DNA from: Whitmania pigra
Lineage: Eukaryota > Annelida > Clitellata > Hirudinida > Haemopidae
DNA length: 64,000 nucleotides
Assembly: GCA_021613335.1 (NCBI GenBank)
Contig: JAJTWR010000365.1
Span: forward strand, 2,111,001 to 2,175,000
Direction of reading: 5' to 3'
In this document: one piece after another, positions 24,770 to 38,500 of the stretch
Numbering within the stretch: the first letter of the stretch is position 1
Layout of the letters: the number at the start of each line of letters is the position of its first letter
Notes under the pieces: generated by a model
The model's database searches: none
Told to the model about the DNA's origin: nothing
The model's input: only the letters and a program-made list of their open reading frames with translations
Made by a program: the position numbers and the translations under genes

Positions 24770-27301
24770 AATTAATGCTCAGCACGAGATAATCTAGAAA
24801 GTGGAGCATTTACGCAAAACATCTAAAATACAATGCAAATATACGGATAGTACTTTCCCGACATAATCCACTTGTTTTCGTGACCCAATCCACACAGACC
24901 TGCCATAGCAAATGCTGGGTCCAAAAAAATCAAGAAGCCAAAAGTTTTCTAATGCGCATTTTTCGTTGATATATTTTAAACTCCACGTACATTTTAAATT
25001 ATATATAAAAAAGTTATTACATCAAGAATAAGATTGAATTACATTCACGGTGAAGGCATTTTTATATAACATAATAACGTGATAAAAAAAAAACCATAAT
25101 GCCATTTGTCATAGATTGGTTAAATGAAATTGTGTTGGGATGCTGCAGAACAATTAGCCTATTTATTTTATGAATTATTTGTTTTATGCTGCAAAAACAT
25201 CCATGACAATATCTTGCGCGATTTCTGATGAGAAGCCGCATGATTTTTTTCAATAATCTATGTTTCTGTAAATGCACAAATATTGCTTTCTTTAATGAAA
25301 GGATAAGAACACTAACCTTTTTATTTACATCATTCAGAGGCTCGATTCCATTCCTTGTGAAAAATTAGAAGATTAATTCATTAAACTATTAATGGTCGTA
25401 AAAACTGGTAAAATTCAACGATAAAAACATAATTTAGGCGCTTTTGCTTAAGGCGCCATATAAATATTGTAACAAACATATTCTGAGGTTAAAGGATTAC
25501 AGGTTGTTTCACGAATTAAGTTTAAGTCTCCATTTGCATTCGGTAGAATGAAATTTGAATTTCATTTTGTAGCATCTCTTGATAAACTAAATGAGTAGCT
25601 TATTCTTCCTCCTTTGTTTAAGTTAAAACATGATGAGCCAGATATAATTAGATCCAAAACATAATATCAAAAGTTCTAAGAGAGCGCAAGACCTTAGCTC
25701 TACAGTCTGAAAGGCTTCTTGAAATTAGCGTTTAATCAATCAATCAATAATCAATTAACTATCTCATGAATTAGTCGGCTTACTAATTCAATTTGAATTT
25801 CATTTTGTAGCATCTCTTGATAAACTAAATGAGTAGCTTATTCTTCCTCCTTTGTTTAAGTTAAAACATGATGAGCCAGATATAATTAGATCCAAAACAT
25901 AATATCAAAAGTTCTAAGAGAGCGCAAGACCTTAGCTCTACAGTCTGAAAGGCTTCTTGAAATTAGCGTTTAATCAATCAATCCATAATCAATTAACTAT
26001 CTCATGAATTAGTCGGCTTACTAATTCGAGGAGTTAAGGTCTCAAGCTTCAACATTGAAGGAAGCCTTTCCAAAATGAAGTTCTCTGCTAAGATGAGATT
26101 ATTTTTCACAACACTGTCCTCTGTTTTAAAATTCTTAGAGAAACTGTGAAATATAAAAGAAGTTTTAAGAAAGAGTCACAACACTACAATAATAATTATA
26201 ATAATATAACAACCTTATAACCTTATAATAATAATAGTAATAATAACCTTGACATCGGTAACTTAAGGTCAGGGCTTCTGTTTTGATGTGGTCCTGTAGG
26301 AGATCAATCCATTCATGCTAGAAAGTTTCTATCGCGATAATAAGCTAAATTTCTAAAAACAAATTGGAAAGCAACTGTGAAGGTTCGAGTGAAAAGTATA
26401 TTTTTTTATTTCAATAATTTGAAAAGTATGTGTCTAATCATGAAGATAATCTTCAATTTATCTTTTTCACATACCTAAGGTTGAGATGAACGAAATCGGC
26501 TAATTGTTGTTATTAGCCATTGCAATGTATTTGCAATATTGTGAATGCAAATATCAAACACCAATGCTTCAAAAACATATATCTAGCGCATTTTAAAGCG
26601 ATGTAATTACTTATGTTAATAATTATAAATTTTCAATCGTTTGTACCGTTTCAATCGAGAATTTTGCAACAGGAAACAGGAATTCTGATTATTTCTCTGT
26701 TGATGTGAAGAAATGTGTCTCTAGCACTTTAGCATGAATATATCTTCAAAATATTAACAATTATTATTAATTGACACTAGGTCATTATACTTAAATTTAT
26801 TAAATCAATTAATATCACTAAAAGGCAAGACGGCACAAGCGATTCCCAAGTGTTCAATGCATTTCTGTTTACATGCTCACGAACAAAAATAACTCGACTG
26901 TTGCTCATCGGTGCCTCTCGCATGCAAATGAGTTGAAGCAGCAGAAAGTGCAGAGAGGAATAAGTTTGCTGTCTGTTGGCTCCAAAGTTCATCATTTTGA
27001 GGTCTTAAATTTCGAGTTAAGTCGTAAGCATGCTGTTGAAGTTCTTGTAGTATTGGTAGTCGAAGTGATGAGGCTAGTCGTGATGCTAAATGTAATTATG
27101 GTACTGATGATGATGATGATGACGATGACGATCTTCGATAACTACGATGTTGAGCACTTAATTTCTTTTAGCATTCCAATGAGCATTCAACATGCAAATC
27201 TCTTGTAAAGGAAGATAATAGAGGAAGTAAGAATAGTCTGCCTCAAGTCAAGTTTTCTTTGAAGTTCATGTCTAAAGGTCAGCGAGGATAAAAATATCGG
27301 A
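24770..27301. other. Intergenic between divergent AUTS2-family and unknown gene
   Basis: AT-rich sequence with no recognised coding region. It contains the 238-bp tandem duplication (listed separately) and a short GAT/GAC run near 27110-27135. Promoters of both flanking genes should lie here. Confidence 0.4.
25553..26027. repeat. 238-bp tandem duplication, two copies
   Basis: Copy 1 (25553-25789) and copy 2 (25791-26027) align end to end with a period of 238 bp and almost no differences; one visible change is CAATCAATCAATAATC versus CAATCAATCCATAATC. No protein is encoded. The near identity implies a recent duplication or an assembly artefact. Confidence 0.93.
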
Positions 27302-30300
27302 ATGAACAACTTTACAGATTCGAATTCCGAAGAGAGAAACTGGCAAGAAGTACTTCCTGACGAGGTTTTCGAGGATGCAATGACAGACAAGCTTTTGTAC
27401 AGCGTCCTCAGTAGCATAGCACATGACATGTCCCGCGACATTGTGACGTCATCGATATCGTCGTTCAGTCCGATCAGAGAATCTCCGCAGAAACTCATTA
27501 GTGGACGTGTTGACATTTCATTCAACGATGACGACAACGACGATGACTCTCATGAAGGAAAACATCATAGCATCCTTGAAGATTGGGAGCCAGAAACAAG
27601 CGAAAGCGGAAGTTACGTCATCGGAAGCTCGGAAAACGTCGGACAAGCGCAGTCGACGAACATAATTAGCTCAGACGATCCTCTGATAATTACAGAGTGG
27701 GTGGCAGAGGACGAAAGGTATTCAGATTTCTCTTCGCGCCATCGCCAAGATATCCATGACAATCTGGAAGTGATTAATAACGTCAACAAATCCAAGATGG
27801 CGGCAGAAAGATTGATAAATCTGATCTTCAACGACAAACCTTTCAGCGACTCTTTGGCAACGAAAGCCACGAAAACAAATGAAAACCATTTTAAAAATGA
27901 AATGGTAAGAACGGAAGAACCACAAGCAAAGGTAAAAGAATGGAATTTCAGATTGGATCGCCTCTTGAAAAAACTTAGGTCAACGAGCAAGAAATTCATC
28001 CAGCAGTTTTGCGAACAACGAGGTTAGAGTTTAATATATTAACATTTTTTCCCTGTCACCCTTAAGACTTTCACCAAAAACCATAAGTTAGTTGATAGTG
28101 TCCCACAAACTCACAAGCAAAAAAAGTGTTTTCAGCTTTTCTATGGAGGCTTACCAATTTTTTATTGTTCAAGAAGTTGGGCTAAAAAGCTCAAAATCTA
28201 AAGATTGTGATTTTGGTGTCACTCCTTAAAATGGTGTCACTCCCCAGTGACACCACTGATTGTAATATTTTTGTCCACAAGAATTCCGTTGTTCATACCA
28301 TAAGGGAGCCTCATACTTGCTGTCTGCTAATTTTTAATATTATTTCAAGCTCAATAAATTGCTTTTCTGCATGCGGCAGTAACGGCAACAGTCTCAACGT
28401 GATCTCAAACCGGCCTGCTCCGACAGAGAGCGCCATGTCGTTGCAGATTAACATTAGTTAATATAATATAATTAGTTACATAATTGGACATCACTTGTAC
28501 GACGATTACGTCATAAAATCATGTAAAGAAATTTAATTATCGAGTCAACTATTATATATTTTCACAGCCGCACATCAACTCATTATTCGTGCAAATTTGC
28601 TTTCAAATTGTTCGATTTTTATACTGTTTTTACGGACTGCCCATTATACCCGACGTTTTACCCCATTTTCTCCTACGCGAGGAATTCAAATAGATAAACT
28701 GAATGTGATTGAAATACAGTAATTAAAGAGGTTAAACGGCAATTGACCGTAATTTCATAGAATGATGAACACTGCCATAACTTAATGTAATAGTTTGAGA
28801 TGGTTTCTGTAAATACATAAATTCATGATTTATTCGAAATCGACCAGGGTCTGCAACTTTCGATGATTTGAACGTTTCGGAGGATCTCGAAGATGGGATT
28901 GATGAAGACGCCCATGATGAGAAAGTCGTCGAATTCAGCCCAGGTACATTCACAAACCATCCTATCATTTTAATAATTTGGTTGATTCATCAAAATATCG
29001 AAGAATAACATGTTGAAGGTGTTGAGGTTAAATGATTTATGCGAGTGTTTTGTTAAACACTATTATCACTATTGATGATCGATTATGTTAACGTGAAAAA
29101 CATGTTAGCGGGTCATTTGTTAGTGAGAATGTTAATGTATTAACAAAGGTTTGCAATGCACTGATGTTGCCCAGGCACAAGACATCCTCACAACGAGATA
29201 TAAGCTCAGTTAGTTACTTTTCGATTCACGAATTGTTTCAAAAATGGTTTTACTAAATTAGAGCGAACAAGAATAATAATTAACGCGATGACGACGCTCC
29301 TCAGGTGATGTTAACAAGAAGAGATCTCTCATAAGTTGTGAGTCGAGTCGATTTAACTTATTTTCTAAATCAATTTAGTTCACCGTTCAGAATACAATTT
29401 CGAAAGTCTTTCGAAAGCAGATTTTTTTAAGGATCGGATCATGCTATTGCGACAGTTTGAACGTATTAATTTGTTGGCTTTTTGAACTCGTGGCTTATTT
29501 CGACTCTGAGAATTATGAACTGCACATTGGAATTTCAAAGGAAACGCATACTTAAAAAAATCCTGTATAAAATTATTATGCAAGAAATGTCAGTTAAGTA
29601 AGTTGTCGAACAAATTACAGGGTCCAAATGGAACGTGGCTCACATAGTTCGAGGTCCTCATGGTAAGTAAGGATATAAAAAAACTAATATTATCATAAAA
29701 ATTATAATTATATTATATTAACAAATAATTAGCTATATTACCTAGATTACAAAATAATGTTATAATTAAATAATTAACTATGTTAACTAACAACAATTGC
29801 ATATTGAATAGCATGTTAATGATGAGATAACAGGCAAAAAATGGATTTCTGATGAAATAATAAGACGTGTCAATAAGAATAAAACTTTGTTAAATTGAAT
29901 ACTCTTAACCGATTAATAGCTCAGAGCCCAATTTGGAAGTCAGGATTCAAGGAAGAAATGGAGAAGTCGAAGAACTTGATGGAAGGTACCGCCTTTAGAA
30001 TATAATTAATAGTCATATTATTATAATTATATTATGATGTTAATTTAGTAATATAAAATATTTATATAATAATAAATTATCAAATTAACTTTGTAAATTA
30101 AAATACATAATAATTATTCTATATTATCCTCATTATACAATCGTTATATACTTTATTATTTTTATTTTGTTTTATTAAATATTATAACATAAATTTAAAT
30201 ATTTAATATCGTTAACTCAAAGAACTGAATCGATCAATTGAAGCAAGAGAAGCCAATCTTCAGAAATTAGCAGATAACCAGGCACTGGATTACTACAAGG

Positions 30301-31133
30301 GAATGGCTCTTAGGTGTTTTGAGAGGCAGCAATCTAATCCAGACCTGCAAAAAAATTTGAAAGTTGGGACCTCAGAATTAAAAAAGAAATCAAAAGAAAA
30401 CGTGGAATCAATAAAGGCCCCCCATAATATTTTCGACAATATCAAAAGGATCGGTCAGCAATCCGAAATTCGCTCGAATTCTCTTTCTAATCTGCCCTCT
30501 TGCCCTCCTCACCAACCACAGCAATCAGATCACATCAAGTGTTTTATTCTCAAAGATCTCAAGGACCCACAAACTACTCATTCTTCTAGCAAACCTTCCA
30601 TCATGGACTTCTTTAAACAAACACCCAACAATCTCAAATCTTATTCAGTTAATTCAAAAATATCTGACGAAGGATATGACGATGATGTTTTTTATAGCGA
30701 GGACGAACCACAAAGAAGTCGAAAGGCAAATTATCAGAGTAAATCTAATCCTTTCCTCGATAACACGCAATCGTTGCAGGCTGTTTCACAACAACATCGA
30801 AACAAAATGCAAAGACGGTCACAGCAGCGACGACGACAAATCATAAAGAAGCTAGACATTTCTTTTCTTCCGAAACAGGACAAGAAAGCAGCCAGTCAAC
30901 AAAACACTCCTACTCAGCAGTCGAAGTTTTTCAAACAAAACTTCAACTGCATGTCACGACCCGGAGAAAGCAAATTCAACTCCCTCCGAATTATGAGGAA
31001 ATCACCACATCTGCAGGCAGATCGACCAGTCACTCCGCCAGTTCAAATGATATCAAGCAGAGTGGAAGGGGTGAATGTGTTCTCTAGGTTGTATCACTGG
31101 CTTCATGGGAAAGTGTCAGGAAAAGAATTCTGA
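27302..31133 (+). CDS. Unrecognised 611-residue protein
   Basis: I do not recognise this family. Five exons join with every intron in phase 1: 27302-28022, 28848-28943, 29621-29662, 29920-29985 and 30223-31133. The N-terminal 240 residues are acidic (EVLPDEVFEDAMTDKLLYSV, NDDDNDDDS) and cont­ain RLINLIF and FRLDRLLKKLRSTSKKF, a basic amphipathic stretch. Exon 2 is acidic. Exons 4-5 form a predicted helix/coiled coil around LNRSIEAREANLQKLADNQ and ALDYYKGMALRCFERQQ. The C-terminal 270 residues are basic, Gln/Ser-rich and low in complexity, with RRSQQRRRQIIKKLDISFLP and an ending FSRLYHWLHGKVSGKEF. No signal peptide or membrane span. It could be a cytoskeletal or nuclear scaffold, but that is a guess. 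Clean splice phases across four introns and codon-like composition support a real gene. Confidence 0.75.
28233..28254. repeat. Perfect short inverted repeat (hairpin)
   Basis: Arms GGTGTCACT and AGTGACACC are separated by CCCC, in the first intron of the unknown gene. A further copy of GGTGTCACTCC lies just upstream near 28215. It could form a stem in RNA; no function is known. Confidence 0.6.
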
Positions 31134-32557
31134 CTTAATGACTTGAAACGTTGTTTTGGGAAAACATCTTGCCTAGTTTTCACATTATTTTCTGAATTTC
31201 TTCTTTTATACTTTATTTTGTTTCATGTACTATTAATTACATTAGCAGACTTTTAAATATATCTCATGCTTTATGATGCTCATCAGTTCTGACATATCAA
31301 GTCTTATTCAACTATTTCAAGAATTTAGAATGTATATGATGAAGGAAAATGAAACATAGGTCAGCTGAATTACTTCATAACTGAAAGAAGGGCCTCAGGG
31401 CTTTTGTATCTGCTAAGCATTGATTAACTGATAGAAATGACTTTAATGACACTTAGCTATTAAAATACAATAAGTGGCATACCAAGGGGGCGGCATTTTG
31501 AAGGGGTGCATAAAAAATAAAAATTATAAAAAAACGACCATCCCCCTCCACAGTGTTTTGCTTTGTTCATTGAGAAGTCAGATTTTAGCAAGGTTCACGA
31601 TCTTGCAAATAAATACGCCTTTCTCACACCGTCAAATCTGCTTGGTGATAATTGTGACTGGCTTAGTTGATAAAGACATGGAGAAAAAGAGTTCTTTGCC
31701 GAAAGTAAGAGATTGAAGTATTTTGTGGAAGCTTCAGGAAACGGTGACGAAGTAACCAGAGAAATCTGCACGTGCTTGGGTCATTCCAATTTGTCAGTAA
31801 GCTGTGCCTTTAAGTCTGGATGGTTAGTTAATTGATTTTCAGTACAAAATATGCTAAAATATGGGGAGCAGATCTGTCGAAGATCAAACGTCCTTAAATT
31901 GCAAATTCAATTTTAAAATAACCTACTTGGATTATAAATTCATTTGGCAATAATAACGGCAATTTATCTAAAATAATATTAATTAATAAATAAATAACAT
32001 TAATGATAAATTTGTAATTGTTGTCAACCTTCTTCAACCCCCGTTTTAGTAACGGACTAAGTACAAGACTAAGTCACTATTACACGATCATCATCCAAAT
32101 GGATCGTGCCTATTCAGTGGCTTAACAATGGTCGAAATCCGAAACATTAGAAACTCGAATAAATTCTGTTCGTAAGTCTAATTGTCGTTATTAATGCAAC
32201 ATGATCGTAATGTTTGTAGAGGTCATACGAATTTATTGAAACAGTTTGATTAGCTTTCATTTTCAACGTATTTTGAAAGTTGTCTCAGTGAAATCGAAGG
32301 AAGTCTTTAAATGAAGATTAAATTAAATTAATTAAATTTTACACGCCATTATGCAAAGTACAAGACATCTTATAAATAAGTTATACCAATGCTGAATCTA
32401 TTTTTTGCGAACAAATATCTTTTTGATTTTATGATGCAAAGAAAATGATTTCTATTTCTTAAATATACTTGTATATTTTTTTAAATCGATTTTTTTTTTA
32501 CAAAAATACTCTTAAAATAACCTATCAAACCAAAAATACATTCTACTAAAAATACAA
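31134..32557. other. Intergenic between unknown gene and MMP-A 3' ends
   Basis: Convergent gap containing the 3' UTRs of both flanking genes. No coding sequence or element recognised; an AATAAA near 31606 on the plus strand is far for a poly(A) site of the unknown gene. Confidence 0.4.
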
Positions 32558-35500
32558 TCATACAAACAATAGCTTAAAAATGAGGGCAGAAATGAGCATT
32601 ACAACGTTCGCAGCAAGAGAAGATGAAGACTCTGGAAGGTTTTCTAACACCAAATTCTGAACGGGATCATTCGACCGACAACCAAACAACCATTGCAGTG
32701 GCTTTGGATATCCAAATGCAACCTAAAATATTGACGTTTATTACACTTGTATTGCAATTGGGTATTTAATAATAATGATTATTAGCTAAAAACCGAATTG
32801 ATTAATTTGATTATGAAGTTAAATTCATATGGAAAAACCGAGTAACATTGCATGGGAAGATAAAGTGTTACAGGTTAATAAACTATTTGCTAATATGGAG
32901 GTTAATAATCAAAATATGCACGTATGTAAGTAATCTGATGGTAAGATGGTAAGTGAATAGAAATCGATCGAGTCCACGTCAGGCCCGCGAGCAGCCGTCA
33001 TGTGGGCCGCGAAGTCTGACAGTAAAAGTGAACAAATTGGCCTTTTAGTCAATTTTCGGAAGGTTGTGAATTAAATCTCTAAATTAAAAATTCTTTCCCA
33101 TTGGATTCACAAACAGCTGAGACTAGTTCCATGATGCCGCATCAATCAGCTTAAGCGTTGTCGTGATTTTATAGCCTCTGCCAATTTTGCTGTTTGTTTA
33201 CTTTCTCTCGTTGTTCAAACTATGAACATAGCCTGATATTTTCGTTTGTTGCAGACAAGAATTGTCATCCAATGCATTGACTTGTATACTTTTCGCTAAC
33301 TTAAACTGTCAAAAAACGATCCGATTTCACTTGCAGCAACCGCCCATTGTCAAAGATGCTTTTTCAAAGAAAACGAAAAAAAAAAACTTACGAAATTTAC
33401 AAAAATACGTTAACGTTTTGCACGTTATTTTAACGCATTCAATTTAAATGCAAACAAATCAAATTGTCAGCTGCATGTGATTTGTCGCATGTGCTTGTGA
33501 CCTAATTATTTGCTTAAATTCCGTTACATAACAAAGATACCTTAAGGCGTTAGGACTAAGCATGGGACTCGAATAAAGCCGATGGTTTGGAAATTTATTT
33601 ATTTATTTGATTATAGTCCATTGCATAACTGAGATGATTTGGACGTATTTCGGAAATTTTGTTGTAATCGGCTTTTGTGTTCCACAGACACAAAATAAAG
33701 TTCTTTGGTTTCAAATAAATATGTTTGCGTCACTTCCGTCTACTTCCTTTTTGCTTCTTATCACACAGCAATGCCCGTAGTGAGCATATCCTTTGGACTT
33801 AATTCCCTAAGTCAGAGAGTAAAGATAAGGCCATTTATATCCTCAGGCCTATCTCCTGTTAAGCTGTTCCACTCGATATGATAGTTAAAATGTTCCATTA
33901 TTAATGATGGCACTTTGCTGCTTCTCCTAATTGCTTCATATAGACCTGCATCATCTTTAGAGTTTGGTGTAGCATAAACCAACCAGCAATTTAAAATTAA
34001 CTAAATAAATGTCACACCATAAATTTCTCAAATTGAAAATCCTTCCTTGTTACAGCCTTTAAGTAGTTCTTAACATAAAGTATCACTCCTCCAGCTCCCT
34101 GACCAGATTCACTTTGTCCCTCGGTCTTTTCTTCCGTCAAGCATTAATTCATGGCTTTGGATACTATCCTTAGTCCATATTTCTGTAAAACCTATAAGAT
34201 CATGATTCTCTTCTCCAGCAATTAGTTCAAGTTCTGCTCCCTTTTCGTTGCTCACTATACTCCTTGCATTTGCATAAATACATTTTAATCCTTTGCTGGC
34301 TCCTTTATCAGTACTTACCTGAAATCCCTTTAGCATACAACTTCTTTCTCTTCTTGTTTTGATGTTTGCTTCTTTATATCTTTGGAGTTTTTCTAAATTC
34401 TCATGTTGCCTGGCAAGCCTTTTACCACGATTACCCATTCTCCGATGTATCCTGCTTTTCTTTGTCTTTCGCTTCCAATACTAGTGCCTTAGATTGTTCT
34501 CTTTCCTCTGATGTCATATCATGAGTCGCGAAAGGGATTCTATTATTGAATTTTTGAGTGTTCTTTCTCTTATAGTTCAATCAGCAATGATCTATCATTC
34601 TAGTCTTTTAGAGTTTTCTCTAAATCTGAAATTTTGAGGGATAGACTGATGACCTGGTTCTCGATTTCGGTTCTCGCCTGTCATCCAAGACAGATAAAAG
34701 CGGCGTCTAAACTATCATTCGTACTATACATTCGACATTTTCCACATATATTCCAGCCCTTCTGCTTGCCATTTTAGCCTCTTTTTAAGTCGAATGTTTG
34801 TACCACGAGCCTCTGACGCTACGCATAAGGCGCCATAGAAATAAACTATTATTATAATAAAATAAGCAATTTTTGTTTTAGAAACAAAAAATTTGGTGGA
34901 ATAAAAGCAAGTATTAGTTATACGAGCTATTCAGAACGGCTGATATTTGAGCTCATAAAAACCTTAACCACTCGTCCACATGCGGATAATAATAATTAAT
35001 AATAACTTTGTGTTCGGCCCGCAATCTTACTTGTGACTTGAGTTTTGGCCCAATGAGCGAGCGATTGAGTTTGACATCCTAACCTTAGAAGATTCCAGCC
35101 CTAAACTTGTATTTTATTCTACACCTGACCGATTCCTAATAATGATGGGTAATTACAAAACTTCATATAAACTTCAACTGTTTATATAAAGGCACAGAAA
35201 GTTTAAATCTTGAAAAACGTCTAAATTTTTCAAAATTTAGTTTTCACGTACTGAACTGTTTTAATAACAGCCATTAATACAAAATAGAAAAATTAATAAT
35301 ACAAAACAATATTTTAATAGTAACGGCTGTTAATAACTTACTCCATCACTGCTTCTATCATATTTGTAAACCTGACCAAGTCTAATAAAATACAATTCTG
35401 AGAAACTCTTTGATGGATAATTGAAGGCAGTGTCTACTTTATCAATTCCCAAATTCCAATTTGTTATTGGACGTGGATATGAAGGAGGAACTCTAGAAAG

Positions 35501-38500
35501 CGATTCTGAGAATCTGTAGTATTGACTACCTGCAATAAACTCGAGAGATAATCAGTATTTTGCACAAAAAATAAACAAACTTTTCATTATGTAACCTTGG
35601 AAGAAGTACATTTTCCCATTTAAATTCCATTCAAAAGCTGCATACAAATTGCCAGGAACTCCTGGTAATTCCGTTTTAATCAATTTGGGGTAATCCTTCA
35701 CCAAATTGAATGCAAAAGGTTTCTCTTGGAAGAGGTACTTCCAAATTTTTGAGCCCTTTTTATCAGACAAACGTTTTCAATTATTCATCTATTCATTTAT
35801 TTGTTTTTACGATCAGCTTTTTAAATACAACTTTCATTAAATTTAAATTTGTACGATTTGTACGCTGATCATATTCAAAAGACTTCCAGATGTTCAATTA
35901 AAATGAAAGTTGTGGATTTAAATAATTTAATTACCTTGAAGAAGTAGATGAAGTCATATTTTACGTTTCTACTTGATACGTATTCAAAAGCGAATGCAGT
36001 ATCAATGGTCAAAGGAAGTTCAGGAAAAATATATGAAGGATTGTACTGCTTGGCTTTATTATCAAAAAATCCATTCATTACGAACAGCCTGCCAACTGAA
36101 ATAAATAGGTTCTCCACCATGCAATTCATCCGTTTATAATCAAATTTTCAATGCGACATTAAATTCAATTAAAATGAAAAAAAATTATCTTCCAGCAACC
36201 TTCGAAAACAAATAAAAGATCAAACAAAGAAAACACTGCAGCAGGCCTTTTAAGCTGACAAATGCCTTTGATGGGGGGCGTAGTATGAGATAATGTAGTT
36301 ACAGAGTCTGGTTTTCGCACGAAATGACCTGTTATTAAAAATTATCTAGAATCAAGAAGTTCACAGACTGAAAACATGTAAGTAGACCGTAAAGGCGCTG
36401 GATGCCTCTGATATCATCATTGTGCAGCTTTAAGTTGGGAACATAATCACGATAAAAAGGAGCCATAATTGATCCTTCAACATCGGAATGAGAAAGGCCA
36501 AGAGAATGACCCAATTCATGTACAGCAACTTGCAGAAGATTTGTACCTGCATTTCACAGATTGTACAAATAGTAAATATTCAGTTGATGAGTAATAGTAA
36601 AAAATAGAATAATCTTAATTTTATTTAATAAATAAGTTTACAATTAAACAAATATAACAGCAATTGAATAATATTAATAACAAATAATGTAATGGTACCT
36701 CTGTATCCGTCATATGTCCACGTTTCGTCACCGTCGAAATGCACATCACCACCGAGGGGATTCCGAGTTGGAAAGAAAGCATGTGCCAAAGTTCCACCAG
36801 GACCATCAAAGGCATCGTCGTCTCCGTGATCTTTCACGCGAAATGACACTTCAATGACTGATTGTCCAATTGCTTTTTGGAAGGTCAGGCCTGACACATT
36901 TTGCCAGTACTATTAAATTTTAGATAAATATTACCAATTAATTGTTAAACGTTAGTTCCTTCAATTAAATAAACATCAAAATTAAAATGAAGATATTTTT
37001 GTATCCTAAAATATTTTACAACCTCAAATGCTCTAGCAATTGTCTTCTCCACTTTGTCTATTGGTAGAAATCTAGGGTAGTTGACAATTCGGTATGTCAA
37101 AACCGGGTCATTCCATTTGGTACCTTAAATTTAATTTATCTTCAATACATTAATTAAAAAAATTTAAACAAATTAATTTTTTGATCATTTTGAACATATC
37201 AAATAAAATTTTATAAATATTGAAGTCTAAATATTCCTCAGGTTTCACGAATTAAAATTATTTGATGTACTAATGTATTAATTAGTACAATTAATTCTTA
37301 AAACATTATGCGATATCTTTGGTCCCAAGAGCGCGTAGCTCTAGCTATTCATTCCTAAATTTAGTGATTGGTTGTAGTGTTGTCTTCGTGTTTTAATAAA
37401 TCTCGTTTGCTAAAATCTCAGCGATTTTAACAGGTTATGGTCACAGTGATCAGATAACCAGCCGGTTTGGCGCCAGTAGATTTATAAAAGTTTAAATTCG
37501 GTTAACGTTTATTTGTTATCCAAGTCGTTTGCAGACTAACATAAATGGCGAACTCGTCAGAGGAGTTGTAGCGTCAGATTTTACAGCTTTAACAACAGCT
37601 ACACGTCAGATTTTTTTGCTTCGTCAGTTTCCCATGCTACTGGAAGTTTGCCGGGATCCAAACATCTAGAAGGGAGCAACTACAGCGAGTGGAAATTTTG
37701 GGTAAAAATCTTATGCTTGATGCCGGTTTATGGCATTGCATTGAATCAAGAGAAGGTCAGATTACAGATCCGGATATCGACAAGAAGACACTTGCCAAGA
37801 TTAATCTAAGTTTAAAGCCTTCTGTCACCAAAATAACCAAGAAATGTGAAACAGCGCTGGAAGCGTGGAACTTTCTTCAAAGAAAAAGCAACACCGTAAC
37901 CAAGTTGATAAAGTTATATTCAAGTTTATTCAGCACAAATTTTCTAGCATGAATCAGTATGTTGACCGCATTCTGGAAATTTGTGAACAATTAGAAAACT
38001 TAGGAGAACCGTTTCATGATAGTCATGGGGGCTATAATTCTCGGCGGCCTTCCAGAAACCTTCACAATCCCTTGATTTTGGGGATCCAAGGTTCCCACCA
38101 AGATACTGTGGAATTTGTGAAGCAGTTGCTAGCGCAGGAAAATTGCAGATGGCACAATGTTACCAAGTGCTGGTATAGGAAATATTCCTACTACGTTAAA
38201 ACCCAACAAGGTCATGTAACTGATGTGTTGTGTCAGATTTGCTATCGTAGTCCGACAAGGAACTGGCAGGAGAAGTCCTTGTGAAGCCTGTGCAAAGGCA
38301 AACAATTTAGAAGACCTCTTCGATAAAAAATTTTGAAACCAATTTAAAACAACACCTCTCAAAATAAGATTCAAGTTTGCATAACAATATCTGGTGGTTA
38401 ACCGTATCCAAAGCCTTTTGTAGATCGGGAAACACATCAAGAACAACCTCACCAACATTAATAGCTTTATAAACAGCAGACTGAAGTAATAATAAAAGCA

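Noticed and set aside
32960..35070. GGCCCGC-containing segments near 32980 and 35018 as possible ends of a hAT-type transposon
   Set aside because: The two ends do not form a convincing terminal inverted repeat and no target duplication or transposase fragment was found.
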